A DNA stretch of 64,000 nt from Variovorax paradoxus. Lineage in GTDB: Bacteria; Pseudomonadota; Gammaproteobacteria; Burkholderiales; Burkholderiaceae_C. The position numbers were made by a program, and so were the translations under genes. Within the stretch, counting starts at the first letter, position 1; every line of letters starts with the position of its first letter. Shown piece by piece: positions 42,628-51,042 of this stretch. Where the stretch lies: assembly GCF_022009635.1 (NCBI RefSeq), contig NZ_CP091716.1, forward strand, positions 5,353,501-5,417,500. The letters are read 5' to 3'. The notes under the pieces are model-generated. The model saw only the letters and a program-made list of their open reading frames with translations, made no database searches and was not told where the DNA came from.

Positions 42628-45369
42628 ATGGACATCGACATCCGCACCCTGCTCGGCCGGCTCAACCCGGAATGCAAGCGCGCCATGGAACAGGCCGCCG
42701 AGCTGTGCGTGCAGCAGACGCACTACAACGTCGACCTCGAACACCTGCTGCTGAAGCTGGTGGACAACGACGCGCCCGACCTGCGGCTGGTGTTCGGCCG
42801 CTTCAGTATCCGGCCCGACACCGTGCAGTCGCAGCTGCAGAAGTCGCTGGACACCTTCAAGCGCGGCAACGGCCGCACGCCCAGCCTGGCGCCCGACTTC
42901 GCGCCGCTGTTCCAGGAAGCCTGGCTCATGAGCTCGATGCTGCTGGGCCAGCAGCACATCCGCTCCGGCACGCTGATGCTGGCGCTGCTGGACGTGGACC
43001 GCCTGCGCGGCCGGCTGGTCGACGCCGCGCCCGCGCTGCTGCAGATTCCGCGCGGCACGCTGCGCGACGAACTCGCGGGCCTGCTGCAGTCCTCGCCCGA
43101 GGACGCCGCCGCCTCGGCGCTGGCCGCCGCGCCTGTGGCTCCGGCGCCGGCCGCCAGCCAGCACAACCCGCCGAACACGCCGTCGCTGCCGGACGCCGGC
43201 GCACCGCCGCTGCAGATGCCCACCGCGCGCCGCGGCAGCTCGGCCACGCCTTCGCTCGACCAGTACACGGTCGACATGACGCAGCTCGCGCGCGACGGCG
43301 CGATCGACCCGATCCGCGGCCGCGACGGCGAGATCCGCCAGATCATCGACGTGCTGCTGCGTCGCCGCCAGAACAACCCCATCCTCACCGGCGAGGCCGG
43401 CGTCGGCAAGACGGCGGTGGTCGAAGGCTTCGCGCAGCGCGTGGTGCAGGGCGACGTGCCGCCCGCGCTGCGCCAGGTGTCGGTGCGCTCGCTCGACCTG
43501 GCGCTGCTGCAGGCCGGTGCCGGCGTGAAGGGCGAGTTCGAGAACCGGCTCAAGTCGGTCATCGCCGAGGTCAAGGCCTCGCCCACGCCGGTGATTCTTT
43601 TCATCGACGAGGCGCACCAGCTCATCGGCGCGGGCGGCGCCGAGGGCCAGGGCGACGCGGCCAACCTGCTCAAGCCGGCGCTGGCGCGCGGCGAACTGCG
43701 CACCATCGCCGCCACCACCTGGGCCGAATACAAGAAGTACGTGGAGCGCGACCCCGCGCTGGCGCGGCGCTTCCAGGTGGTGAAGGTCGAGGAGCCGAGC
43801 GAGGAAGTCGCCATCGACATGCTGCGCGGCATGGTCGAGACGCTGGAAAAGCACCACGGCGTGGAGATCATCGACGACGCGGTGCGCGAGGCCGTCAAGC
43901 TCTCGCACCGCTACATCACCGGCCGCCAGCTGCCCGACAAGGCCATCAGCGTGCTCGACACCGCCTGCGCGCGCGTGGCCATCGGGCAGAACGGGCTGCC
44001 GGCCGAGCTGGAATCGGCCGCGCGCGACATTGCCACAGGCGAAAGCGAACTGCGCGTGCTGCGCCATGAAGCAGCCACCGGCGGCGAGCACCAGGACGCC
44101 ATCGCCACGCTCACCGCGAAGCTCGATGCGCTGCGCCAGAAGCACAAGCGCCTGTCGGACAAGCTCGACGAGGAGAAGCACGCGGTGATGGAGATCGTCG
44201 CGCTGCGCCGCAAGATCGCCGACAGCCTGCGCGACGACGCGCCGCCGCCCGACGAGGAGAACGACCCCGCGCTGCTCACCGCCGCGCTGCGCCGCCTCGA
44301 AAAAGGCCTGGAGGCGCTGCAGAGCGACGAGCCCATGGTGCCCGTGTGCGTCGACGGCGTGATGGTGGCCGAAGTCATCTCCGGCTGGACCGGCATCCCG
44401 GTCGGCAAGATGATGACCGACGAGCTGCACACGGTGCTCAACCTGAAGGAGAAGCTGGCCGAGCGCGTGGTCGGCCAGGACGACGCGCTGGACGCCATCG
44501 CGCGGCGCGTGCGCACCTTCCGCGCCGACCTCGACGACCCCGGCAAGCCGGTGGGCGTGTTCATGCTGGTGGGCCCCAGCGGCGTGGGCAAGACCGAGAC
44601 CGCCTTCGCGCTGGCCGACCTGCTGTACGGAGGCGAGCGCAACGTCATCACCGTGAACATGTCGGAGTTCCAGGAGGCGCACACCGTCTCCAGCCTCAAG
44701 GGCGCGCCGCCCGGCTACGTGGGCTACGGGCGCGGCGGCGTGCTGACCGAGGCGGTGCGCCGCCGGCCCTACAGCGTGGTGCTGCTCGACGAGATGGAGA
44801 AGGCCCACCCCGACGTGCTGGAGCTGTTTTTCCAGGTGTTCGACAAGGGCACCATGGAAGACGGCGAAGGCGTGCAGATCGACTTCAAGAACACGCTGAT
44901 CCTGCTGACCTCCAATGCGGCGCAGGACGTGATCACGCAGGCTTCGCAGGGCGGCCGCAGACCCGACCCCGAGGAGCTGGTGGAGCGCCTGCGCCCCGAG
45001 CTGCTCAAGCAGTTCAGCCCGGCTTTCCTCGGCCGGCTGGCGCTGGTGCCCTACCACCACCTGGGCGACGAGCAGATCCGCTCGATCGTGAATCTCAAGC
45101 TCGGCAAACTGGCGCGGCGCTTCGCGCTGAACCACCACGCCATCTTCACCTGGGACGAGCAGGTGGAAGACGCCATCACCGCCCGCTGCACCGAGGTGGA
45201 CAGCGGCGCGCGCAACATCGACCACATCCTGGCCCACGCGGTGCTGCCCGAGCTCTCGCGCCAGGTGCTGGAGCGCATCTCGATGGCCGCCGCGTTCACC
45301 GAGGTGCACATGGGCATGGACGGCGGCGGCGCCTTCGCCTTCCGCTTCGAACCGGCAACGCTGAGCTGA
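42628..45369 (+). CDS. clpV: T6SS ClpV (TssH) sheath-recycling ATPase
   Basis: A 913-aa AAA+ ATPase. The N-terminal domain (about 1-150) binds the sheath; AAA1 has Walker A GEAGVGKT near residue 255 and Walker B FIDEAHQL; AAA2 has Walker A GPSGVGKT at 649-656 and Walker B LLDEMEKAHP. The middle domain is coiled (about 440-560). It depolymerises contracted TssB-TssC sheaths in the cytoplasm. Starts 13 nt after tssG. A 1017-aa frame on the opposite strand is a GC-rich shadow. Confidence 0.97.
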   Translation: MDIDIRTLLGRLNPECKRAMEQAAELCVQQTHYNVDLEHLLLKLVDNDAPDLRLVFGRFSIRPDTVQSQLQKSLDTFKRGNGRTPSLAPDFAPLFQEAWLMSSMLLGQQHIRSGTLMLALLDVDRLRGRLVDAAPALLQIPRGTLRDELAGLLQSSPEDAAASALAAAPVAPAPAASQHNPPNTPSLPDAGAPPLQMPTARRGSSATPSLDQYTVDMTQLARDGAIDPIRGRDGEIRQIIDVLLRRRQNNPILTGEAGVGKTAVVEGFAQRVVQGDVPPALRQVSVRSLDLALLQAGAGVKGEFENRLKSVIAEVKASPTPVILFIDEAHQLIGAGGAEGQGDAANLLKPALARGELRTIAATTWAEYKKYVERDPALARRFQVVKVEEPSEEVAIDMLRGMVETLEKHHGVEIIDDAVREAVKLSHRYITGRQLPDKAISVLDTACARVAIGQNGLPAELESAARDIATGESELRVLRHEAATGGEHQDAIATLTAKLDALRQKHKRLSDKLDEEKHAVMEIVALRRKIADSLRDDAPPPDEENDPALLTAALRRLEKGLEALQSDEPMVPVCVDGVMVAEVISGWTGIPVGKMMTDELHTVLNLKEKLAERVVGQDDALDAIARRVRTFRADLDDPGKPVGVFMLVGPSGVGKTETAFALADLLYGGERNVITVNMSEFQEAHTVSSLKGAPPGYVGYGRGGVLTEAVRRRPYSVVLLDEMEKAHPDVLELFFQVFDKGTMEDGEGVQIDFKNTLILLTSNAAQDVITQASQGGRRPDPEELVERLRPELLKQFSPAFLGRLALVPYHHLGDEQIRSIVNLKLGKLARRFALNHHAIFTWDEQVEDAITARCTEVDSGARNIDHILAHAVLPELSRQVLERISMAAAFTEVHMGMDGGGAFAFRFEPATLS

Positions 45370-45374
45370 CGAAC

Positions 45375-47315
45375 ATGCGTGAAGGCTTCCTCCAGCACAA
45401 CGCCTTCCTGACGGTGCAGACCGCGCTGGGTCCGGAAGACCTGCTGCTCGACACCTTCCAGGCAACCGAAGGGCTGTCGCGGCTGTTCGCCTGCTCGCTG
45501 ACCATGCGCTCGCCCCTGGACACGATCAAGGGCGCCGACCTGATCGGCACCTCGGCCACCGTCACGCTGCAGCGGCCCGAGAAGAATGCGCGCCTGTTCA
45601 ACGGGATCGTCTCGCGCTTCACCTACCTGGGCAGCAACCAGGACTTCGCGACCTACACGCTCGAGCTGGTGCCACGCATGTGGCTGCTCACGCTGGGCCG
45701 CGACCGGGTGATCTACCAGAACTTGAGCACGCCCGATATCGTGCAGAAGGTGCTCGGTGACTTCGCGGTGGATTGCCGCACGGCGCTGGAAGGCACCTAT
45801 GCCCCGCGCGAGTACTGCGTGCGCTATGACGAGACGGCCTTCGACTTCGTCTCGCGCCTGATGGAAGAGGAAGGCATCTTCTATTTCTTCACCTTCACCG
45901 CCGACTCGCACACGCTGGTGCTGGCGGACAGCAAGTCGGCCTACGAGAGTTGCCCGAACGCGCAAGAGCTCCTCGTGCGCAGCGGCGAGGGAGGGGTTGG
46001 GCACACGCATTCGGTCACCCGCTTCGAGTCGGACGCCAGGCTGGTGACCAAGGACCACGAGGTGGACGACTACGACTTCCTCACGCCCGATACCAGCCTG
46101 CTCGCAAAGAACTCGGCCAAGGCCGGACGCGGCAGCGACTATGAATTTCCCTCGCGCGTCGCCGCATCGGCCGCCAGCGCGCGGGCGCGCATCCGCCAGG
46201 AAGAGCACCAGGTCGGCAGCCAGTCGGGACGCGGCGACAGCCATTGCCACTACCTGACGCCGGGCACCACCTTCAAGCTGAAAGAGCACCCACGCGCCGA
46301 CTTGAACGACGAGTACGTGGTGCACAGCGTGCATCACCACGCCGAAAACGAGAACTACAGCAACAGCTTCGAGACCCTGCCGCTGAACACGCCCTTCCGC
46401 CCGCCGCGCCTGACACCGCGCCCTGTGGTGGCCGGCAGCCACACGGCGCGGGTGGTGGGGCCTTCCGGGCACGAGGTCTGGACCGACCAGCACGGTCGCA
46501 TCAAGGTGCAGTTCCCGTGGGACCGCCTGGGCAAGAAAGACGACAAGAGCTCGTGCTGGATGCGCGTCTCGCAGATATGGGCCGGCGAGGGCTGGGGTGC
46601 GCTCTTCCTGCCGCGCATCGGGCAGGAAGTGGTCGTGAGCTATGTCGACGGCGACCCCGACCGGCCGCTGGTGTCGGGCAGCGTCTACAACGGCACGCAC
46701 GTCACGCCGGTCGAGCTGCCGAGCGCTTCGTCGCAAAGCACGATCCGCTCGCGCTCGCTGCCGGGCGGCTCCGCGGGCAACGAGTTGCGCTTCGAGGACA
46801 AGAAAGACGCCGAAGAGCTCTACATGCATGCGCAGAAGGACATGCGCACCGAGATCGAGAACGACCTGACCACCAAGGTGATCGCCGGCAACGAGCTGCA
46901 CACGGTCACCAAGGGCAATCGCACCGTCAAGGTCGACACGGGCAACGAGACCCACTCGGTCAAGGGCACGCGCGCGCTGGAAGTCACGGGCAACGAGACG
47001 CACGACAACAAGGCCAACTTCACGCAGACGGTCAGCGGCAACTACGAGCTCAAGGTTACGGGCAACCTGGTGATCGACGTGACGGGCACGCTGCTCATCA
47101 AGTCGGCCCAGACGCTGGACCTGAAGGCCGGCACCGACCTTGGCGCCAACGCCGGCATCAACTTCAAGGCCGAGGCCGGCGTGGCCCTGTCAGCCAAGGG
47201 CGGCGCCTCGCTGACGAACGAAGCGCCGTCGATCAGCAGCAAGGCTTCGGCCATGAACGCCGTCGAAGGCGGCGGCATGGTCACGCTCAAGGGCGGGCTG
47301 GTGAAGATCAATTGA
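45375..47315 (+). CDS. vgrG: T6SS spike protein VgrG (TssI)
   Basis: A 646-aa VgrG. The gp27-like part has NAFLTVQTALGPEDLLLDTFQATEGLSRLFACSLTM and YCVRYDETAFDFVSRLMEEEGIFYFF; the gp5/OB part has VWTDQHGRIKVQFPWDR and WMRVSQIWAGEGWGALFLPRIGQEVVVSYVDGDPDRPLVSGSVYNG; the C-terminal repeat stalk (about 500-630) is TGNETHSVKG-type beta repeats of the DUF2345 kind. It ends soon after (GLVKIN) with no toxin domain. It starts 5 nt after clpV. The next gene starts 8 nt later. Confidence 0.96.
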   Translation: MREGFLQHNAFLTVQTALGPEDLLLDTFQATEGLSRLFACSLTMRSPLDTIKGADLIGTSATVTLQRPEKNARLFNGIVSRFTYLGSNQDFATYTLELVPRMWLLTLGRDRVIYQNLSTPDIVQKVLGDFAVDCRTALEGTYAPREYCVRYDETAFDFVSRLMEEEGIFYFFTFTADSHTLVLADSKSAYESCPNAQELLVRSGEGGVGHTHSVTRFESDARLVTKDHEVDDYDFLTPDTSLLAKNSAKAGRGSDYEFPSRVAASAASARARIRQEEHQVGSQSGRGDSHCHYLTPGTTFKLKEHPRADLNDEYVVHSVHHHAENENYSNSFETLPLNTPFRPPRLTPRPVVAGSHTARVVGPSGHEVWTDQHGRIKVQFPWDRLGKKDDKSSCWMRVSQIWAGEGWGALFLPRIGQEVVVSYVDGDPDRPLVSGSVYNGTHVTPVELPSASSQSTIRSRSLPGGSAGNELRFEDKKDAEELYMHAQKDMRTEIENDLTTKVIAGNELHTVTKGNRTVKVDTGNETHSVKGTRALEVTGNETHDNKANFTQTVSGNYELKVTGNLVIDVTGTLLIKSAQTLDLKAGTDLGANAGINFKAEAGVALSAKGGASLTNEAPSISSKASAMNAVEGGGMVTLKGGLVKIN

Positions 47316-47323
47316 AGAACGCC

Positions 47324-48043
47324 ATGGCTCTTCCTTCTGCTTCATCCCTTGCAACGGCACCCGATGCCGTGGTGCGCGAGGCCCTGGACGGCGCCGGCCG
47401 CACGGTGGTGCGTGCTTCCTTCCTGGGCGACGTGCCGCACGGACCGATGCAGGTGTTCTCGGCCCCCGGCAAGCCCGCGATGGACGCGGCCTACCAGGCC
47501 GGCCTGCCGCACGGCACCATGCGCCTGTTCGACGAGCGCGGCCAGCTGCTGCAGGAAACCCAGCGCGTGGGCGGCGTGGCCGACGGCACGACACGCGGCT
47601 ACTACCCCAGCGGCAAGCTGATGCAGACGCAGCAGCACGTGCGCGGCGCGCTGCACGGCGAGGCCGTGTCCTATGCGGAGTCGGGCGACGCCACGGCGCG
47701 GCTGCGCTACGTGGCCGGCCGGCTCGACGGCGAGGCAAGCTACTTCCACGAAGGCCGCATGATCCGGCGCGAGAACTACCGCGCCGGCGTGCTCGACGGC
47801 GAAGTGCTCGACTACCTGCCGGGCGGCGGCGTGGCGCAGTCGTCCACCTACGTGGCCAACGTGCTGCACGGCCCGCTGCGGCGCTTCTGGCCCAACGGCC
47901 AGCTGATGGAAGAAATCTCATACCGCCAGGGCAAGCCCTGGGGCAACCCGCGCCGCTTCGACGACGCGGGGCGCGAGATCGTGGCCACCGCCGCGCCACC
48001 GGGCTTCATGAAGAGCCTGGAAAAACTCGTGAGGGGGAGCTGA
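47324..48043 (+). CDS. YwqK/MORN-repeat protein linked to VgrG
   Basis: A 239-aa protein of repeated MORN/YwqK-like units, each about 23 residues with the pattern G..HG....Y...G.L (for example GDVPHGPMQVFSAPGKP, GLPHGTMRLFDERGQLL, GALHGEAVSYAESGD, GRLDGEASYFHEGR, NVLHGPLRRFWPNGQLM). Such repeats form beta solenoids and serve as adaptors or antitoxin-like partners near VgrG/PAAR genes. No signal peptide. It is followed three bases later by the DUF4280 gene, and the three (vgrG, this, PAAR-like) are one spike unit. Confidence 0.82.
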   Translation: MALPSASSLATAPDAVVREALDGAGRTVVRASFLGDVPHGPMQVFSAPGKPAMDAAYQAGLPHGTMRLFDERGQLLQETQRVGGVADGTTRGYYPSGKLMQTQQHVRGALHGEAVSYAESGDATARLRYVAGRLDGEASYFHEGRMIRRENYRAGVLDGEVLDYLPGGGVAQSSTYVANVLHGPLRRFWPNGQLMEEISYRQGKPWGNPRRFDDAGREIVATAAPPGFMKSLEKLVRGS

Positions 48044-48046
48044 GCC

Positions 48047-48436
48047 ATGGGAATGCACGTCTGCATGGGAGCCACGCTGCAGTGCAGCTTCGGCGCCGCG
48101 CCCTCGAGCCTTTCGGTGCTGCCCGTGGCCGGTGTGGTCACGAGCAACGTGCCGGGGGCCACCATCATGGACAACAAGCCCTTCGTCAACATCCTGCCCT
48201 TCGGCACCTGCAACAGCATGTCGAACCCGATGGTGGCGGCCGCCACCGCCGCCGCGCTCGGCGCCTTCACGCCGATGCCCTGCATTCCGGTAACCGCCGC
48301 GCCCTGGGCGCCGGGCTCGCCCACGGTGCTGCTGGGCAACATGCCCGCCCTGCAGGACAGCTCCAAGCTCGCCTGCAACTGGGGCGGCGTGATCCAGGTC
48401 GTCGTGCCGGGGCAGTTCACTTCCATGGTTCCCTGA
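48047..48436 (+). CDS. DUF4280 PAAR-like spike-tip protein
   Basis: A 129-aa protein matching DUF4280: MGMHVCMGATLQCSFGAAPSSLSVLP, then TIMDNKPFVNILPFGTCNSMSNP and PVTAAPWAPGSPTVLLGNMPALQDSSKLACNWGGVIQVV. DUF4280 proteins are PAAR-like and cap VgrG. Four cysteines may bind metal as in PAAR tips. GGAGG-rich sequence lies right before the ATG. No toxin domain is fused to it. Confidence 0.85.
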   Translation: MGMHVCMGATLQCSFGAAPSSLSVLPVAGVVTSNVPGATIMDNKPFVNILPFGTCNSMSNPMVAAATAAALGAFTPMPCIPVTAAPWAPGSPTVLLGNMPALQDSSKLACNWGGVIQVVVPGQFTSMVP

Positions 48437-48466
48437 ACCGGTCACCGCCCACCTCCGCCCCACCCC

Positions 48467-48682
48467 ATGTCGCAATACGTTTTCACGATGAGCTCACGCA
48501 TGGTCGCCATCACGGCGGTCTGCCTGGTGCTGCTGTGCGTTCTCCTGTTCCTGATGGGCATCGAGATCGGCAAGCTGATGGCGCCCACGCCCGCTCCCGC
48601 CGCTGCCGCCGTCGTGGCGCCCGCGCCGCAACCTTCTTCTTCGCCTTCGCCCGCGCCGGCTCCCGCCGCCCCCACCCAATGA
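48467..48682 (+). CDS. Small membrane-anchored Pro/Ala-rich protein
   Basis: A 71-aa protein: MSQYVFTMSSRMV, one membrane segment (AITAVCLVLLCVLLFLMGIEIG, about residues 14-35) and a tail of about 33 residues made almost wholly of Pro, Ala and Ser. The tail would lie in the periplasm if the N terminus is inside. No family recognised. Its stop overlaps the next start (ATGA at 48679-48682), so it is coupled to the binding-protein gene. It could anchor or tether that protein (inference). Confidence 0.7.
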   Translation: MSQYVFTMSSRMVAITAVCLVLLCVLLFLMGIEIGKLMAPTPAPAAAAVVAPAPQPSSSPSPAPAPAAPTQ

Positions 48683-49731
48683 CCAAAGTGATTCCAAGCA
48701 TGTCGAACAACACACGACACCTCACGGGCATGCACATCGCGCTTCGGCGCCTTGCCCTTCCCGCCTTGCTGGCGTTTGCCGGCCTCTGCGCAAGCAGCGG
48801 CGCCGGCGCCGCGGGCGAACGCCCGGTGGCGCAGGGCGTGCTCACCGCGCCCGCCGCGCCGGCACCGGTGGTGACGCTCGCGGCTCCCGCGGCCGCGTCG
48901 CCCGCGACACTGGCGGCCGCAACCGACGCGCCGCCACCCGCGCCCCCGGCACCGGTGCTCACCAACGGCCTCGTGCGCGTGCCCGACGGCCGGCTGCTGG
49001 CACCCGACATCGCGCGCATCGTGATGCGCGGCGAGCTGGTGGTGGCCATGCTCAAGGTCGACACGCCGCCGTTCTTCTTCTTCGATGACAGCGGCCAGTG
49101 GACCGGGCTCGAAGTGGGCCTGGCGCAGTCGCTGGCCAAGGAACTGGGCGTCAAGCTGCGCTTCAACCGCGACGCCAGCACCTTCAACGCGGTGGTCGAC
49201 CTGCTGGCCAGCGGCCAGGCCGACCTGGCCATCAGCAAGCTGTCGCGCACGCTGGCGCGCACGCAGACCATCGCCTTCAGCGACGCGTACCTCACGCTGA
49301 ACCACTCGCTCATCCTGAACCGCGTGAAGTTCGCGCAGATCTCGCACGGGCGGCCGCTGCCGGAGGTCATCCGCAACTTCAACGGCAGCATCGGCGTGAT
49401 CGCCAAGTCGTCCTTCGCGGACTACGCGCGCACCAACTTCCCGCACGCCAAGATTCAGGAATTCGCGACCTGGAACGAGGTGCTGGCGGCCCTGCACAAG
49501 GGCGAGATCGTGAGCGCGTACCGCGACGAGTTCGAGGTCAAGCGCGTGCTCAAGGCCGACCCCACCGTGTCGCTGGTGCTGCGCACCGTGACGCTGAAGG
49601 ACCTGGAAGACACCCTGGGCATCGGCGTGGCCGTGACCGACCCCACGCTGCTGGCCTACGTCAACCAGTTCCTCGCCCAGCGCACCGAAAAGCTGGACAT
49701 CCAGAAAGTCCTGCAGGCGCTCGACCGCTGA
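48679..49731 (+). CDS. Periplasmic amino-acid-binding-type protein (SBP_bac_3) within the T6SS locus
   Basis: A 350-aa protein. Residues 1-45 look like a signal peptide (RRLALPALLAFAGLCASSGAGA), residues about 50-100 are an Ala/Pro-rich linker, and residues about 115-350 are a family-3 solute-binding domain: LVVAMLKVDTPPFFFFDDSGQWTGLEVGLAQSLAKELGVKLRFNR, DLLASGQADLAISKLSRTLARTQTIAFSD. This fold binds polar amino acids in ABC uptake systems. No ABC permease or ATPase follows; the next genes are SDF-type transporters and a racemase. An alternative start at 48700 removes seven residues. Its stop is 23 bp from the next gene. Confidence 0.85.
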   Translation: MTKVIPSMSNNTRHLTGMHIALRRLALPALLAFAGLCASSGAGAAGERPVAQGVLTAPAAPAPVVTLAAPAAASPATLAAATDAPPPAPPAPVLTNGLVRVPDGRLLAPDIARIVMRGELVVAMLKVDTPPFFFFDDSGQWTGLEVGLAQSLAKELGVKLRFNRDASTFNAVVDLLASGQADLAISKLSRTLARTQTIAFSDAYLTLNHSLILNRVKFAQISHGRPLPEVIRNFNGSIGVIAKSSFADYARTNFPHAKIQEFATWNEVLAALHKGEIVSAYRDEFEVKRVLKADPTVSLVLRTVTLKDLEDTLGIGVAVTDPTLLAYVNQFLAQRTEKLDIQKVLQALDR

Positions 49732-49754
49732 GCCGCAACGGACGCACACCCATC

Positions 49755-51029
49755 ATGAATTCCTCCAAGTTCTACGCCTTCGTCCTCAACCCCTGGGTCG
49801 TGATCATCAGCCTGGGCGCCGGCGTCGCCTTCGGCATGCTCGCGCCCGCGCTCGCAACCACGCTGGGCTTCGTGGGCGACATCTACGTCGACCTGCTGAA
49901 GATGATCACGCTGCCCTTCATGGTCTCGGCCGTGATCTTCAGCCTGCAGCGGCTGTTCCGCGACGGCGGCACCGCCAGCCTGCTGGGCCGCGTGGCGCTG
50001 GTGTTCCTCGCGTTCTCGGCCTTCGTGGCGATTGCCGGCGCGGCCACGCTGCTGATTCTTCGCCCCGGCGAGAACCTGCCCAGCACCACCATGCAGACCT
50101 TCGGCCAGATCGTGGGCGGCGACCTGAGCGCCAGCGACACGGCCATGAACCTGCGCGGCGTGGACGAAGTGAAGAAGACCGCCAGCTTCGCCGACATGCT
50201 GGTGAGCCTGGTGCCGGCCAACATCTTCTCGGCGCTGGCCAACGGCGACACGCTCAAGACGCTGGTGTTCGCGCTGCTGTTCGGCCTGGCGGTGGGGCAT
50301 GTGCCCACGCGCATTTCCGACGGCCTGACGCAGGCGCTGGAGACGGTCTATCACGCCTGCCAGACGCTGATGCGCTGGCTGAGCTTTCCGCTGCCGGTGG
50401 TGCTGTTCTGCATGAGCGCGGCGCAATTGGGCAAGACGGGCATAGAGCCGTTGAGGGCGATGGGCGCCTTCGTGGTGGCCTTCCTGGTGGTGTCGGTGCT
50501 GCTGCTGGCGGTGGCGGCGGTGATCATCTGGAAGCGCTCCAACGGCACGCTGGGGCAGACGCTCAACGCGCTGCGCGGCCCCTTCGCGCTGGCGCTGGCC
50601 ACGCGCAGCAGCGCCACCTGCATGCCGATCATGATCGAGAGCCTGGTCACGCGGCTGGGCTTCGCGCGCTCGCGGGTGGAGCTGCTGGTGCCGCTCACGG
50701 TCTCGCTGCTGCGCATCGGGCCGGTCGTGTATTACGTGTGCGCCACGCTCTTCATTGCGCAGATCTACGGGCGCTCGCTGTCGCCGGTGGAGATCGGCAT
50801 CGTGCTCACCTCGTCGGTGCTCGCGGGCTTCGCATCGGCTGGCATGACGGGGCTGGTGACGGTGTCGCTCATCGGCATGACCTGCACCTACCTGGGCCTG
50901 CCCTTCGAGGCGGCGTTCATCCTGTTCCTGGCGGTGGACCCGGTTTGCGACATGCTGCGCACGCTGGTGCTGGTCATCGGCAACACCGCGGCCGTCGCGG
51001 TGGTGTGCCCGCGGCCCTTGAAGATCTAG
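49755..51029 (+). CDS. SDF-family (dicarboxylate/amino acid:cation symporter) protein 1, divergent Na+ site
   Basis: A 424-aa membrane protein of the glutamate/aspartate transporter fold. HP1 is LATRSSATCMP (usual SSSSATLP), TM7 is LLRIGP where the family has NMDGT, HP2 is AGFASAGMTGL, and TM8 is AVDPVCDMLRTLVLVIGN. Aligned by eye with GltPh, the substrate-binding Asp394 and Arg397 are kept, but Asn401 is Leu and the Na+ ligand Asp405 is Asn. So it may carry or sense an acidic amino acid without normal sodium coupling (inference). It lies between a periplasmic binding protein and an Asp/Glu racemase inside the T6SS operon. Confidence 0.88.
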   Translation: MNSSKFYAFVLNPWVVIISLGAGVAFGMLAPALATTLGFVGDIYVDLLKMITLPFMVSAVIFSLQRLFRDGGTASLLGRVALVFLAFSAFVAIAGAATLLILRPGENLPSTTMQTFGQIVGGDLSASDTAMNLRGVDEVKKTASFADMLVSLVPANIFSALANGDTLKTLVFALLFGLAVGHVPTRISDGLTQALETVYHACQTLMRWLSFPLPVVLFCMSAAQLGKTGIEPLRAMGAFVVAFLVVSVLLLAVAAVIIWKRSNGTLGQTLNALRGPFALALATRSSATCMPIMIESLVTRLGFARSRVELLVPLTVSLLRIGPVVYYVCATLFIAQIYGRSLSPVEIGIVLTSSVLAGFASAGMTGLVTVSLIGMTCTYLGLPFEAAFILFLAVDPVCDMLRTLVLVIGNTAAVAVVCPRPLKI

Positions 51030-51042
51030 GGAGCACGGCCTC

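Noticed and set aside
42412..45465. 1017-aa open frame on the minus strand opposite clpV
   Set aside because: Shadow of the ClpV gene, with His/Arg/Val-rich composition and no recognisable domain or ribosome site.
46800..47200. Repeat-like stretch at the vgrG 3' end as a tandem DNA repeat
   Set aside because: The repetition is at protein level (TGNETH-type beta repeats of the VgrG stalk); DNA copies have diverged.
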